64,000 bases of DNA from Morella rubra. Taxonomy: Eukaryota > Streptophyta > Magnoliopsida > Fagales > Myricaceae. Within the stretch, counting starts at the first letter, position 1. The number at the start of each line of letters is the position of its first letter. The position numbers and the translations under genes are program-made. Positions 53,515-64,000 of the stretch are shown one piece after another. The stretch is taken from the NCBI GenBank assembly GCA_003952965.2, contig CM025851.1:16030411-16094410 (forward strand), read 5' to 3'. Under the pieces are notes generated by a model. It searched no databases and had not been told where the DNA came from. It was given only the letters and a program-made list of their open reading frames with translations.

Positions 53515-53915
53515 GGACTAACACCAAATAACTAATCGAAACTTTACATCTTTGAATCGTAATATTGATTCAACCAATCTGAACCTAAGTTATCCACTGG
53601 TTGCAGCGGATTTTATCGAAATTAGAGCGAGAACCATATTCTACGTGCTTTTTCCACACAGAAAAGATCTCCATCTGCGAGTTTTTCTTTTACAGCAGAT
53701 TGGACAGAGAAAAAATCAACTGTAAAAGAGAGAGAGGGTTCGTAGTTCGTACCTGATATGGCGCACAGGGAGATGGGTATCTGGACGACCTCCTTTGCTC
53801 CGTTGAAATTTCTGGATTCGTGAGGAGAGGATTCGTTTGCAGCTGGACAAGCGTGGGTCGCTTGGGGAAATAGGGGAGGTGAGAGAGGCAGTGACACGTG
53901 TGAAGAGATTGGATT
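53515..53915 (-). promoter_or_regulatory. Promoter and 5' leader of ycf20-like gene, homologous to the BPS1 leader
   Basis: Shared blocks with 41015-41410, in the same order and orientation (plus strand): CCAAATAACT, TCAATCTGAACC-like, ATTTTATC, GTGCTTTTTC, GAGAGAGGGTTCGTAG-like, the leader donor ACCTGATATGGCGCAC against ACCTTATATGGCACGC, GAAATTTCTGGATT, GAGGTGAGAG-like and CAGTGACACG. The leader exon ends at 53753. Where BPS1 has TATATA this copy has GAAATA, and it has a CACGTG G-box (53895-53900) where BPS1 has CACGCG. Confidence 0.8.
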
Positions 53916-55334
53916 AACCAAATTCCAACCCCACTCCTTGCTTACGATGCTCCCTGTTAATCAGCCTGGAGTGCTATCCACATAGTTCTGTCCTTGCATT
54001 TTTTTTTTCCCTTTTAGTCTATGTTTTTTTCCTATTGACCAATTGGGATATACTTTTCTACCTCAAATATAAGCACATGGCTCAACCAATTTTGTGAGCA
54101 GCGTGTTTGGCCATAAGTCTTGTGGGACACTATAGTAGAATCTCATCAATTTTTAGCCAAAGTTGCCAAGAAAGATGCCACCAAGATGAATATTTTTTAA
54201 GCACTCAATTGATGGATATTGTAGAACAAAAATTGTTAGAACAAAAATTGCACAATGAGATGATGTGAATTAAGCATCGATGCATGTCTATTATTGGATT
54301 GGTATACTCTCTAATTTTTTATAATTGAAGATTAGAAAAATACATGTTTAGTGAGTCTTATAATATTTAATATTGTTCGTAAGTTTTATTGTATTTAAGG
54401 TAGATTGTATTTTTCTTTTATCAGAATAAATAATCTAATTTAGACAAAAAAAATTCGAAAACATCGTTACTACCAAGAAAGGAAACAATTTACACTTTTA
54501 CGAAGATGGAGATGAATTTTAAGGTATTTCAAACTTACCTTTTTTTGTAATTTCAGGTGCATCTTTTTAGTTGGAAGGAAGTCGGTGCAATTCGGAGAAT
54601 TTTGGGTCCGTCCTTGACACCTTTTTGTCTTAGGTGGTACGACACTCCACTGCGAAATCAGTATCCTTAGCGGTGACCCATTTTTACACTGGTACCCCTG
54701 CTCGGCCGTAGTGGTATACAAGCAACTAGGAGGAAAATCCATACATCGAGCTCTAACTCTTTTAAGGAAAACTATCATAAAGCAACCATCGTTTCACTCA
54801 ATGGTGCTTCCTTCCTCGAAATGTCCAACGCTCAGCGACAGAACTAGTTGGTTACCTTCCAAAATTACCTTTAAAAAGAAAATAATTCGCATTTTGACAT
54901 CAAATTCCACGGTCAATTCATTAAAATTCAACGGGTATCAGAAATTTGTTTTAGGAGGACTGAATATTTTAATGATTAAATATCTTTATTTTTAATTATA
55001 TATCTTATTATATATAATAATAATAATTTTATAAATATCATTCTTAAGATAAAAAATATATTTTAAAAAAATTTGAACATATTTATTGACTAGTCTGAGA
55101 CATAGTCTCTAGTGATGAAAAATCATAAATTATATAATAGTGTATAATATTCTTTCTTTTTGAATTACACGTTCAATACTTTTCCATTAAAATCGTGATT
55201 TTAGTTCAATCTTTTTTTCATTTGGAATGATACGTTTGAATAAAATATTTTCCTTTGAAATAGTTTGATAGTGATTTTAAAGGTAAAGAAAACTATAAAT
55301 CAACCATTGATCCCAATCCTAAAAAAGATAAAAT

Positions 55335-55660
55335 AGGCTTAAATATATTTTTCGTCTCTAGACTATTGGAGTTCTGTCACTTTACACCCTAACTACCAAT
55401 TTCATTACATTTTGTTCTTCAACTACCAATTATTTACACTTTGCATGCTCGTTATTAAGTTGGACAGAAATTTCTATTTTAGTTTAGTGAAATGTCAATT
55501 TTATCCTCATAACTTTTTTATAATTATATTTTGTATAGTGGTAAAGTTGTCATTTTACTGAACCAAACTATTAATTTATGTCAAAATTAATAGTAGAGAG
55601 TGCAAAGTGTAACAATTGGTAGTTGAAGTGTGAAATGTAACAAAATTGATATTTTGATGT
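55335..55660. mobile_element. Foldback MITE, copy D (degenerate)
   Basis: It begins GGCTTAAATATATTTTTCGT and shares interior blocks with copy A (TTTACACTTTGCATG; TTTAGTTTAGTGAAATG; GTCATTTTACTGAACCAAAC). The right terminus is no longer clear. Confidence 0.6.
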
Positions 55661-56551
55661 GTTTGATACCAAATGTGAGAACAAAAAGATGGATTGGTAC
55701 GAATGTTGAGTCATGAGATCTATTGATATTTATACTTACAGTGTAAAACTTCGAAAAATTGATAGATATAGCCACTTTAGAGAGAAAATGTTCTTTATTT
55801 GCGAAATATTGAGATGAGTTCTCTCGAACATTATTTATTCTCTTTTCTTCAAAAACCAACTGTCACAATTTTTCATAAATCGTTATTAACCAAAAACATA
55901 TATCCTCCCATTAAAAAATTAAATAAATAACAATTCTTTTAAGTCCATTAAATCTAAACCTTATATCAAAACTCTTAAACAAGCCCAAACCCAAATATAC
56001 TCGTCAAATGTGGTCCACATATGACCCATTAAAGAGGGTCCAACATGTTTTGCATAAAAATATTTTCAAGCAAAATATTTTTTTGAACTAAATTAATCAC
56101 TATCTTCGAAAATATTTACGACTAAAATATTTTTATTGTCTTTATTTTAAATGAAAATAAACATTGCCTTAGTTTGTAATACTACTTACACACAAGTGGT
56201 TGGACAGTGAAAACTTATGTGTGTCCCCTAGCTGCGCTTACATCATTCAAACACCCTTCCTGCAGTCTCCCAACGTCAGATCCACCTCTGTTTTAAGAGT
56301 ACATTTGAAGTGTAAAATTTTACACTTCTTAAAATTTTAATACAATAAAAAATTATAATATAATCTCTCTCGCCCCTTCAAATCATTTCTTTTTACTATA
56401 ATAAATATTAAAAATCATGTCTCTTTTTATTTTTTCACTAAATCTAATTTCTTAATTTTAATCTCTCTGAAATTTTAACGCTCTCTAACGCAACCTAAGT
56501 CTTTGAATTTCACTGTTACCCTGAAAAGACTACCCATTGGTCTCGACTCCC

Positions 56552-57184
56552 GTGTCGATTGATGCGGATGCGGCTTTCGACAACCATTTTAGAAGGCACT
56601 TCTCCATTGCTCATTCTCTTGTTGCTGGATCGCTTTTGCAACGCCTAACTCAGGGCATTCCACCTAATGGGTAGCCCTTCAAAGCTGTCTTCACGTTGGC
56701 TTCTTTCTTGGGTATTTTGGTCCAAAAATTATGGAGATTGGCAAGGGACCAAAATATTGGTCCCATTCTTCATTTTGGTTCCTTATTCTGTGCTGGAATG
56801 TCTGCTTCGAGGTCTTCGTCAGGGTTCCTCTTGTATCTTTGTTGTTTCCTAATCTTATCTTCAACTTGCCCAAAAGAACTCCGAATACTGCTGGCCCACA
56901 AAGACAAAAGGAGTGCTATCTGAATTCAATCTTGTGTTGTTGGGAGCAAGATAACAAAAAGGGTCCATTTCAAAAACCCAAAGCATGACCCCAGTTCCAG
57001 CGTAGATCTATTCCTAAACAGCTTGCCGGTCGAAGAGGACAAGAGAAAACCACATGAAAACGAAGCTGCATACAATAGTTGCTTCAACTGTATTAGCAGG
57101 GTTGATGAATTCACAGACCCATCTGATTTTCCAGTTGGCAGTGACGTGATGCAATCCAAGTGTTCCAATAAAAGTAGCCGGTAA
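56552..57184 (+). pseudogene. Unidentified open frame with two stops, possible gene relic
   Basis: One plus-strand frame stays open for about 210 codons apart from stops at 56672-56674 and 56921-56923, then ends at a stop at 57182. The N-terminal part reads IDADAAFDNHFRRHFSIAHS and LVAGSLLQRLTQGIPPNG. The last 86 codons are hydrophilic and look like a real C-terminus (SSSVDLFLNSLPVEEDKRKP; CISRVDEFTDPSDFPVGSDV). I do not recognise the family. It might be two exons with intron sequence between them, a broken processed copy, or chance. Confidence 0.35.
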
Positions 57185-57597
57185 CTGGGTCCACCACCCA
57201 TATGCATCTGGTTGAGGGCAAAAGCCAGTGATAAGGAGAGCTAACCATGTTAAAGCCTAGATCTCTTGACGGAATTACAACTCGACGATTGAACTAAAAG
57301 TTGGAGGTAAAAATATAAAACAAGAGGGAAGAATACACATCGATTTAATGGTAACCACATCTTGTTCTACAGACAGAACTTTAATGAATTATGATTCCTA
57401 TAGGAATGATGAATGACTGCTTTAAATTATACATATCCATCCCAATCAGAGGCGGGGCAGACAAAAAAAAGGTAACCTAAGCATGGCGTATATGCATATT
57501 ATTGGTTTCTTTGAATAGGCACAGCCCAAAAATAGGGAGAAACAGGCATAAAAAACTAAGTAGAAACTTAATTGTTAGCTATAACCCTCAAATGATG

Positions 57598-60164
57598 TTA
57601 TCTCCAACTGGCTGCCTCGTGATACTTCCTACTATTGTCACCTGCACTTGTATCAGAAGTACCTTCACCTGACTGTCTATCGCCTATGTTTGAAGCGGCA
57701 TGATTTTCTGGTTGATAATCAGGATGTGAACGGGAAGAATCTCTTCCAACCCGACGTTCCTGCATATTTGCGATTGAAATGGATCAGTTACAGAACACAC
57801 TACAGGAACAAAGGAAAGAGTAATAACATGATGCATACATCACGGAATAGCACATCATCTGCCTCAAGCATGTGGATCACATGTCCCATTTTTGGCCTCT
57901 TTGTTGCATCGGGATCAACACAGCGAAGAGCAACCAGCAGAACTCGTTTTAATGCCTTTGAAGTGGGCATCTCAGGCAGCTTGGTATCAACTACTTCTTC
58001 AGATTTTCTGTTTCCTACCATGGTTTTCAACCAATCTACCAAATTCACCTGCAAGAAGTAGTCCTTGCTATAGTTAGCACAAGATTGCAACTTCACAGAA
58101 GATGGGTTTAAAGAAAAAGGCAAATTGCGATTCAAGTTTAACCTCTCCCTTTGGCCGACTATAATCAACTGGGCTTCTCCCAGAAATTATCTCCATGATA
58201 AGTATCCCAAAGCTGTAAACATCACTCTTCTCGTTCAGCATTCCAGTGCAAGCATACTCAGGCGCAACATAACTAGAGAAACAACCAGGAGAGGTTATCT
58301 TTCCAAAATAGCAAGGAATACAACTCATTGTTCCAGTTCATAACTCTAGATTAGGATTGAATCATCACTATCTTTTTATTGAAACAAGGAAATGCACTAA
58401 CCCAAATGTTCCCATCACACGAGTTGTCACATAACTCCTCTCAGAACAAAGGAGCTTAGCAAGCCCAAAATCAGACACCTTCGGATGCCATTGACGATCA
58501 AGTAGTATGTTGCTAGATTTTACATCTCGATGGACCACCTTCGGTTCGAGACCCTCATGAAGATATGCCAATCTGTAAGAGTACAAATCACCACAGGAGA
58601 TCAATAACATGAATCAGATGAAAAAGAAGTGATTTAAAACAGACACTAAGATATCACCATACCCCTTTGCTGTTCCCAATATAATATTCATACGTATATC
58701 CCACGTTAGAGGGCTCACATCACCAACATCCCCATGAAGCCATTGGTCCAGATTGCCATTGTCAACATATTCATACACAAGCATCCTAAGAAACAAGACC
58801 AGAACACAATTATACATCTCTTGTCATTCCACATAAACCACAACTCAAGCCTAAACAGGAAGATAATTACTGTTACCTGTATGCACCCTCAACGCAGTAT
58901 CCAAGCAACCTGACGAGATTCTTGTGCCGCACACGGCCAATTGCTTCTACCTCTACTTTAAATTCCCTCTCAGCTTGACCCCTGCTTATAAATCGGTTTA
59001 ATAAACTAATGCATCATACATAAATGTAAAAGGCAAGGAATAAAGAGTAGTCCAAATCCGTCCACTTCAGTATGGCAGCAATTAGTTGAAGAGTTATAGG
59101 TGGGGTGGGCGAGGAGAAAACGTACTTTTTTTACCCATAAAACATAATCTACTTAGACTTGATCAGGAGCACAATTGAAAAAAAAGGGAAGACGGTACTT
59201 TTTTCCCGCAAGCATGCCACTTTACAGCACAACTCGTTTCTCTCAAACTCAAGACAAGAATATTTGAACGAAAGGAAAATACACCAGAAGACGAGAAAAC
59301 AATGAACTAGCACATAACATCAACCAATGGAAACGGAAGGGGAAGAAAAAAAAAACTCCGTTTGGCTGCTGAGAGAAGGCGAGCAAAGAAGATCCGATAA
59401 GATACGCAATTCAAGTGCTCCAACAGCCAACATGGCTAGTTCAGTGAATTCATCTTTTTCTACAGATGCGTTTTTGCGCTTCTGTCTTTCATTAGCATGT
59501 AAACGTGAAAGTAATAAACTAAGACACAGATCAACGGGTCAATCACCCGCCGAAATGTACCTAAAACAGCTCCTAGTGAAACAAGATGGTGCGTTGAGTA
59601 CCTGTTATTCAAGAGGTTTTTAACAGCGATTCTGGTGCCATCAGGCAAGACCCCACCATAGACAATCCCATAGCCACCTTCGCCGATCACATTCCCCTCG
59701 CACAACCCCTGGGTGGCGGCCTCCAACTCCCTGAGAGTGTACCACCTGCCCCACCCAAGGTGCGACACCTCCGGGCCCACCATGCTGCCGCTTCCGACAG
59801 ACCCCGTTTCGACCGTCGTCGTCCCCTTGCTCTCCCCGCTCGAATAGCGATCCGACCCCACCACGACCCGGTGCTCCAGCTTCCCGATCTGGATTTGGAT
59901 CTCTGCTGGCGGAGGAGCCTGGTGGGGCACGATTTCCTGGATTTCTTTGGAGATGGGAGGTGTGGCTGCGGTCGCCGCCGCGATTGGCTTGTTGTGTTTG
60001 GGGTGGCGATGGCGGCGAGAGGTGAGGCAGAGGGAGAGGAGGAAGAGGGCGAGCACGATGACCGAGCCCACGAATATGCCGATTACGACCCATAAGCGGA
60101 GCCCGAAGATTGAGGTCGGCTTTGACAGCTCCGTGTTCACGAACGCCGCATCGTAAACCGACAT
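57598..60164 (-). CDS. Receptor-like Ser/Thr protein kinase (At1g01540/At4g01330 type)
   Basis: Membrane-anchored kinase with almost no ectodomain. Exons on the minus strand: 59602-60164, 58877-58981, 58663-58785, 58402-58572, 58143-58272, 57839-58048, 57598-57759, giving 487 residues with all junctions in frame. One membrane helix (24-47, [20 protein letters not shown]) is followed by a linker rich in Pro, Ala and Ser. Kinase landmarks: Gly loop [11 protein letters not shown] (161-171), Lys182 ([10 protein letters not shown]), HRDVKSSN (278-285), DFGLAK (298-303), [36 protein letters not shown], and a C-terminal [15 protein letters not shown]. The tail ([15 protein letters not shown]...) is Ser/Gly-rich. 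The RD motif means a classical active kinase. Function in this subfamily is largely unknown. The upstream region has a GA repeat at 60283-60300 and a CT repeat at 60470-60484. Confidence 0.94.
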
Positions 60165-63100
60165 TTTCTTTCCTCTGTTTAACTGCGTATATATGTTGTA
60201 CTTGTATAGAGCGAGGTATTAAAGCTTTGCTGTCATTGGATTGGCCGGAAAGATGGGGTTCAACCGGCGAACACGGAGCAGGGAGAGAGAGAGAGAGAGA
60301 TTTGGAAATGATAATAAAGGCGTGTAGTGGGGGTAGAGAGAGTGTATAAACGATCTGTCTGTATCCTCATCTCGTAGCTGTAAAAGATGCTGCCATCCAT
60401 CCCCCTCGTCTGTTTACTGCAAAATACCTTCTGGAATCTGGGCAACTCCGAAATGACGTACGTGTCCTCTCACTCTCTCTCTGTGTCTTAAGCCACGAGC
60501 TTCTGTCTGGTTCCTAATCACATGCATTTTTAAGAGTGACGTTATGATTAGTTGTAGAAGTTTTTTTTGGATATAATTATTTAATTTAATTATCGAAAGA
60601 AATATATATAGCTTCAAAGTTCAGTCAACACCGATCGTACAACTGATTATTAAAAAGCAAAATTTAGGGAATCTAATTAAAATTTGTATCTTATTTTTAA
60701 ATTTTCTATCCGCAAGAATCAGAGAAGTATATATCTAAGAGCATGTCGTTTTCATGATCTTTTATTTTAATTAAATTTTTGGATATTTAATTGTTTTATC
60801 AAAATATTGGATAGATTTTTTTCCCAATTTTTTTAGGAAAAAAGAAATAGTTAAATCTTCTATCAAGTGAGCAGTGAGGTTAACGCTCCGTTTGTTTCGA
60901 CCGAATATATTTTGGTGCATAATATTTTCAAAAAATGTGTTTGGTAGGGGTTGAAAAAAAGAGTAAAAGAAAAATGGATAAGTTATTTTTCAGGTGACTA
61001 TTTTTTCTCTATTCTATAGCAACATATATAGGCTATCTACTATTTTTTCTCTACTATGTAACAAAAAAACTTAAGTTATTTTATGGGACCTACTTTCATT
61101 ATTTTTAATATCTTGTTGTCATTTGAACTTAGATTCTACATTTCCACATTTAGTTTGTGAGATAAAGTTGTAAGAAGGCTCTCATGAGTTGAGGCTTTAT
61201 AACAACTCTTCATTTGCTAATTGACAAATTTATAAGAAAGACACAACTTTCTCGACTTGGGCCTTTAATAACTCAAATAAATCATTGGAGTAAGTATCTG
61301 TCTAGATCCCTCTAATATGATTGCTATTATGAATCTAGAAAGTACATCAAACTAAACAAGCTCACAAAATATTCTTTAAGTTTTTAGGTGACAACCAAAT
61401 ACTATATGTTTATTTTCAAAGAATTAGCCAAACACTTAAACTTATTTTGTTTTCCCTGTAAATATTTTCAGCTACAAATATTTTCTCATTTTCCTCATTT
61501 TACGTTGAAACAAACACATCCTAAGCTAAGAAAAGCCCGCCCAAAATTTTCAATTGAAAACGAAAGAATCATCAACGGTTAAGGACTCCAGCATCTTCTG
61601 TAATTTTTTTGTTCGAATTGCACTATATATTTTGAAGAGAGATAATCACAAGAATCTCATTATAGAGCATATACCTCGAAATTTTATATGAACAATATCA
61701 AATAGTGTATAATTTATTTATTGTATCTATCTTTTCTCAAATTGTATGGTACGATAGACACAACAAATATATTTCATTGTAGGGTCATGCTACTTTTATA
61801 TGAGTAATATTAAATAGTATAGGGTCCAATTATTATGTATATTTCTTTTTAAATTGCATAGTATAATTGAGATAAGAAATTGTAAAAAATCTTAATATGT
61901 GAGGTCTGTATGTTTTGGAACCGATGATGGAAGATGCTTGGAAGAACCGGTTTTCACAAAGGATGTGGATAATGTAACGTACAAAGAAAAGGTGACCGTT
62001 AATAAGATGCTGAGACGAGATTTAAGTTGGATAGAGGAGATTGCAAAGAACAAGAGATTCTCCATATCGGACGGTGACGGGCACGAAGGTTGTCCTCTAT
62101 TACAGTTTGGAGATGGGCCCCTGTGCAGGACTTTGGTGATCACGAGGAGGACCAGGCGGATAAAAGAATGGAAACTTTGGAACCAATTGATCCACATGGA
62201 GGGAGGAACGAGGGTAAACAAATGGCTGTTATGCTGACAATGGCAAGTTCACGTTACAAAATAGCGAGTCATGTTTTCAGATTTTTTGTTTTTTGATTTT
62301 ACAAATGGATTCCAGTCCAGACAGAGACAAGGTAACATATTTGCAGTTAGGTTTAGAAAGAACAACGAAAATAGTGTAAGGCCTACGAAGAAGATGGGTG
62401 GTGAGCATCATATCAAGTATGGAATGTGACCGTGGGACTTTCAGTGCTATTGAGAATTTGAGCTTCCTTATGGATTATGATTCATAGGCCGAATCAATAA
62501 GGATAATCATCAGTAACCTTGAGCTAAAAGTGTAGAACATTGCTATCTGGCGATTCATTTGGTTCGATAGTAAATTTTAACCTTTATCATAAAAGAAAAG
62601 AGAATAATTTTCAATAAGGGTAGATAAAAACCCGACCTCTCGATCCAGAAACGGCCTGGCTCAATTCAACGGATTGTGTTACCTCAAGTTCAGGTCTCTA
62701 ACACTTTTTTTTTTTAAAAAAATATCTCTAGTGAAAACGACACTATTCTGCTTCTTTTTAATGGTTTCCCTTGTAACCCGACTATGATGGGTAACGTGTG
62801 TGCGAAAAGCGAAAGTGGGCTACATTAGGGACAAAATCAACGGACACTAGGCCTCGAACAAAGGGGTTAAAGCTGGCCTTTCAGAGATGCTAGCGGGCTG
62901 TTGCTTCAGCCCATCAGTTCTCAAATCCAGATTAACAATACTTTAGTAAGTAGGTGAAGGAATCAAACAGCCAAAAAAGTATTGTTAATTGTTTTTGGTC
63001 TCCTCGTAGCCTGGCTTTTTTGGCAATTTGTTCTAAAATATTCAAAAAAAAAAAAAAAATAATCAAAGAATTCGGAAGCGAGAACCGAGAAGGGGAAGAA

Positions 63101-64000
63101 GCCATGAGCAAACGTTGGTAAGATGTGGTCAAATACAGATCTCCAAAGAATGGTCTTCAGGTCAATTTTCCAAGGATATTTCTAAGAAATTGCTTTTAAT
63201 TGCAAAAATAAAAAATATTTTTCTTTTCCTAAAACGTTAAAATGTGAGAAAAACACGTAGGCGAATTTCCCTTTATCTTCTCTTTAATACTCCATTTAAA
63301 GGACCTTTCAGCTTCATAAAAATTTTTGACCGCAGTCCTTGTCTAGTGAAAGAGCCTTCAATGTTATGGCCTGTGGGGATGACTTGAGTCGAAGTGAGGT
63401 TAAAATAAGCATAACAGACCAAGCGAAGTGATATGGTCCACTGTCTTTGTAGGCTAGCCGTGAGTCATGCTCGAAAATTGTTAATCATTCTTGGAGTCTT
63501 CCTATCTAGGATTGTTTTTGCATTACATAGTGATTATGTTGTAAATATTCTATAAATCTTTTTTTGTTTGTCTGTGTATAAATTCCGCCGATCGATCCTA
63601 CAAATCTCACAAATCATTGTTTGAAAGGTGTTGCCACCAGTTTGGGGGGCGGGGGGGTGGAAGCTGAACTCAACTTACGTGTACGTCTGTCACCCTTGCG
63701 AACTTATTTGCAAGAAATTGTTTTCCGTTTTCCATTTTAATTTGTTTAGAATCTTCATATGCGAAACAAAACACAATATACGTACCTTGCCAAAACGACC
63801 TTCCGTCGACAATTGATCATGGAAAAAGTCCCTTCGAATTCGGGAATTCTATACTAAAAGTTAAAAAAATTCAGATGCAAGGAGGCCGGGAAGAAGTAAG
63901 AGATGTGGGTGACAGGAAGATGTGGACAAAAACATAGGTACGAGGAATAAGTGTTATTGTTTTTAAAAGTAAATAATATAGTACCTAGTATTTTAGAATT
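60165..64000. other. Right-hand spacer, no convincing gene
   Basis: 60165-60420 is the receptor-kinase promoter. A foldback-like element spans 60884-61521. A plus-strand open frame from a non-ATG start at 61899 to 62237 (112 codons) and an overlapping one at 62090-62296 match nothing I know. 62560-64000 is AT-rich; at 63645-63660 there is a G run. An exon-like string near 63790-63830 on the minus strand (FHDQLSTEGRFGK before a GTACGT donor) is too short to assign. Confidence 0.4.
60884..61521. mobile_element. Possible foldback (MULE-like) element
   Basis: The start CGCTCCGTTTGTTTCGACCG is the inverted counterpart of the end CGTTGAAACAAACACATCC, and inner blocks (AATATTTTCAAAAAATGTGT against GAAAATATTTACAGGG and AAGTGTTTGG) also correspond. 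The target duplication is not clear and there is no coding content. Confidence 0.45.

Larger units (their letters stand above)
53916..57597. other. Spacer between ycf20-like gene and receptor kinase
   Basis: Mostly AT-rich. It includes a degenerate foldback MITE at 55335-55660 and the unexplained open frame at 56552-57184. 54470-55000 has short open frames of no family. Confidence 0.4.

Noticed and set aside
59641-60093. 150-codon minus-strand frame rich in Arg and Pro
   Set aside because: Out-of-frame shadow of receptor-kinase exon 1 in a GC-rich region.
61899-62237. 112-codon plus-strand frame as a gene
   Set aside because: It starts on GTG, has no known domain, and another frame looks equally protein-like; kept only as spacer content.
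63786-63832. Exon-like minus-strand string FHDQLSTEGRFGK before a GTACGT donor
   Set aside because: Too short, no second exon in the window, family not recognised.

Overview
The window is nuclear DNA of a flowering plant, most likely a eudicot. The genes have many GT-AG introns, the proteins are plant-specific families (ferric reductase oxidase, CrRLK1L malectin receptor, MSL1, GH28 polygalacturonase, MPK4-type MAP kinase, BPS1, ycf20-like, receptor-like kinase), and the AT-rich spacers are full of small DNA transposons and retroposon ends. The species cannot be placed further by eye.

Layout, left to right. 1-642 (-): 5' exons of a ferric reductase oxidase cut by the window edge, with one in-frame stop. 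3.1-3.7 kb (-): degenerate F-box-like gene. 4.9-5.8 kb (+): internally deleted hAT transposase. 9.6-11.1 kb (-): malectin-domain receptor with a membrane segment but no kinase. 14.6-19.8 kb (+): MSL1 mitochondrial mechanosensitive channel, six exons. 26.4-29.1 kb (+): polygalacturonase, six exons. 30.3-36.2 kb (-): MPK4/MMK2-type MAP kinase, six exons. 39.1-41.4 kb (-): BPS1. 44.6-49.6 kb (+): At3g03305-type membrane metallophosphoesterase, four exons. 50.0-51.5 kb: tandem 784-bp duplication, followed by Ty3/Gypsy integrase debris. 52.2-53.9 kb (-): ycf20-like chloroplast protein. 57.6-60.2 kb (-): At1g01540/At4g01330-type receptor-like kinase, seven exons. The rest is spacer. Exon boundaries were placed by hand from GT/AG sites, frame continuity and protein-family knowledge. 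For every spliced gene given as complete, the exon lengths add up to an uninterrupted frame.

The genes do not form a pathway or cluster; this is an ordinary gene neighbourhood. The most unusual signal is at 52.2-53.9 kb. The ycf20-like gene has a promoter and 5' leader that look homologous to those of BPS1, an unrelated gene 12.5 kb away on the same strand, including the position of the leader splice donor. Behind that leader the transit-peptide exon is present twice in tandem, once intact and once degenerate. Other notable points are the kinase-less malectin receptor, a foldback MITE family with four copies (one in an MPK4 intron with a 9-bp target duplication), two hAT-like elements with exact 8-bp target duplications, and retroposon ends with clean target-site duplications.
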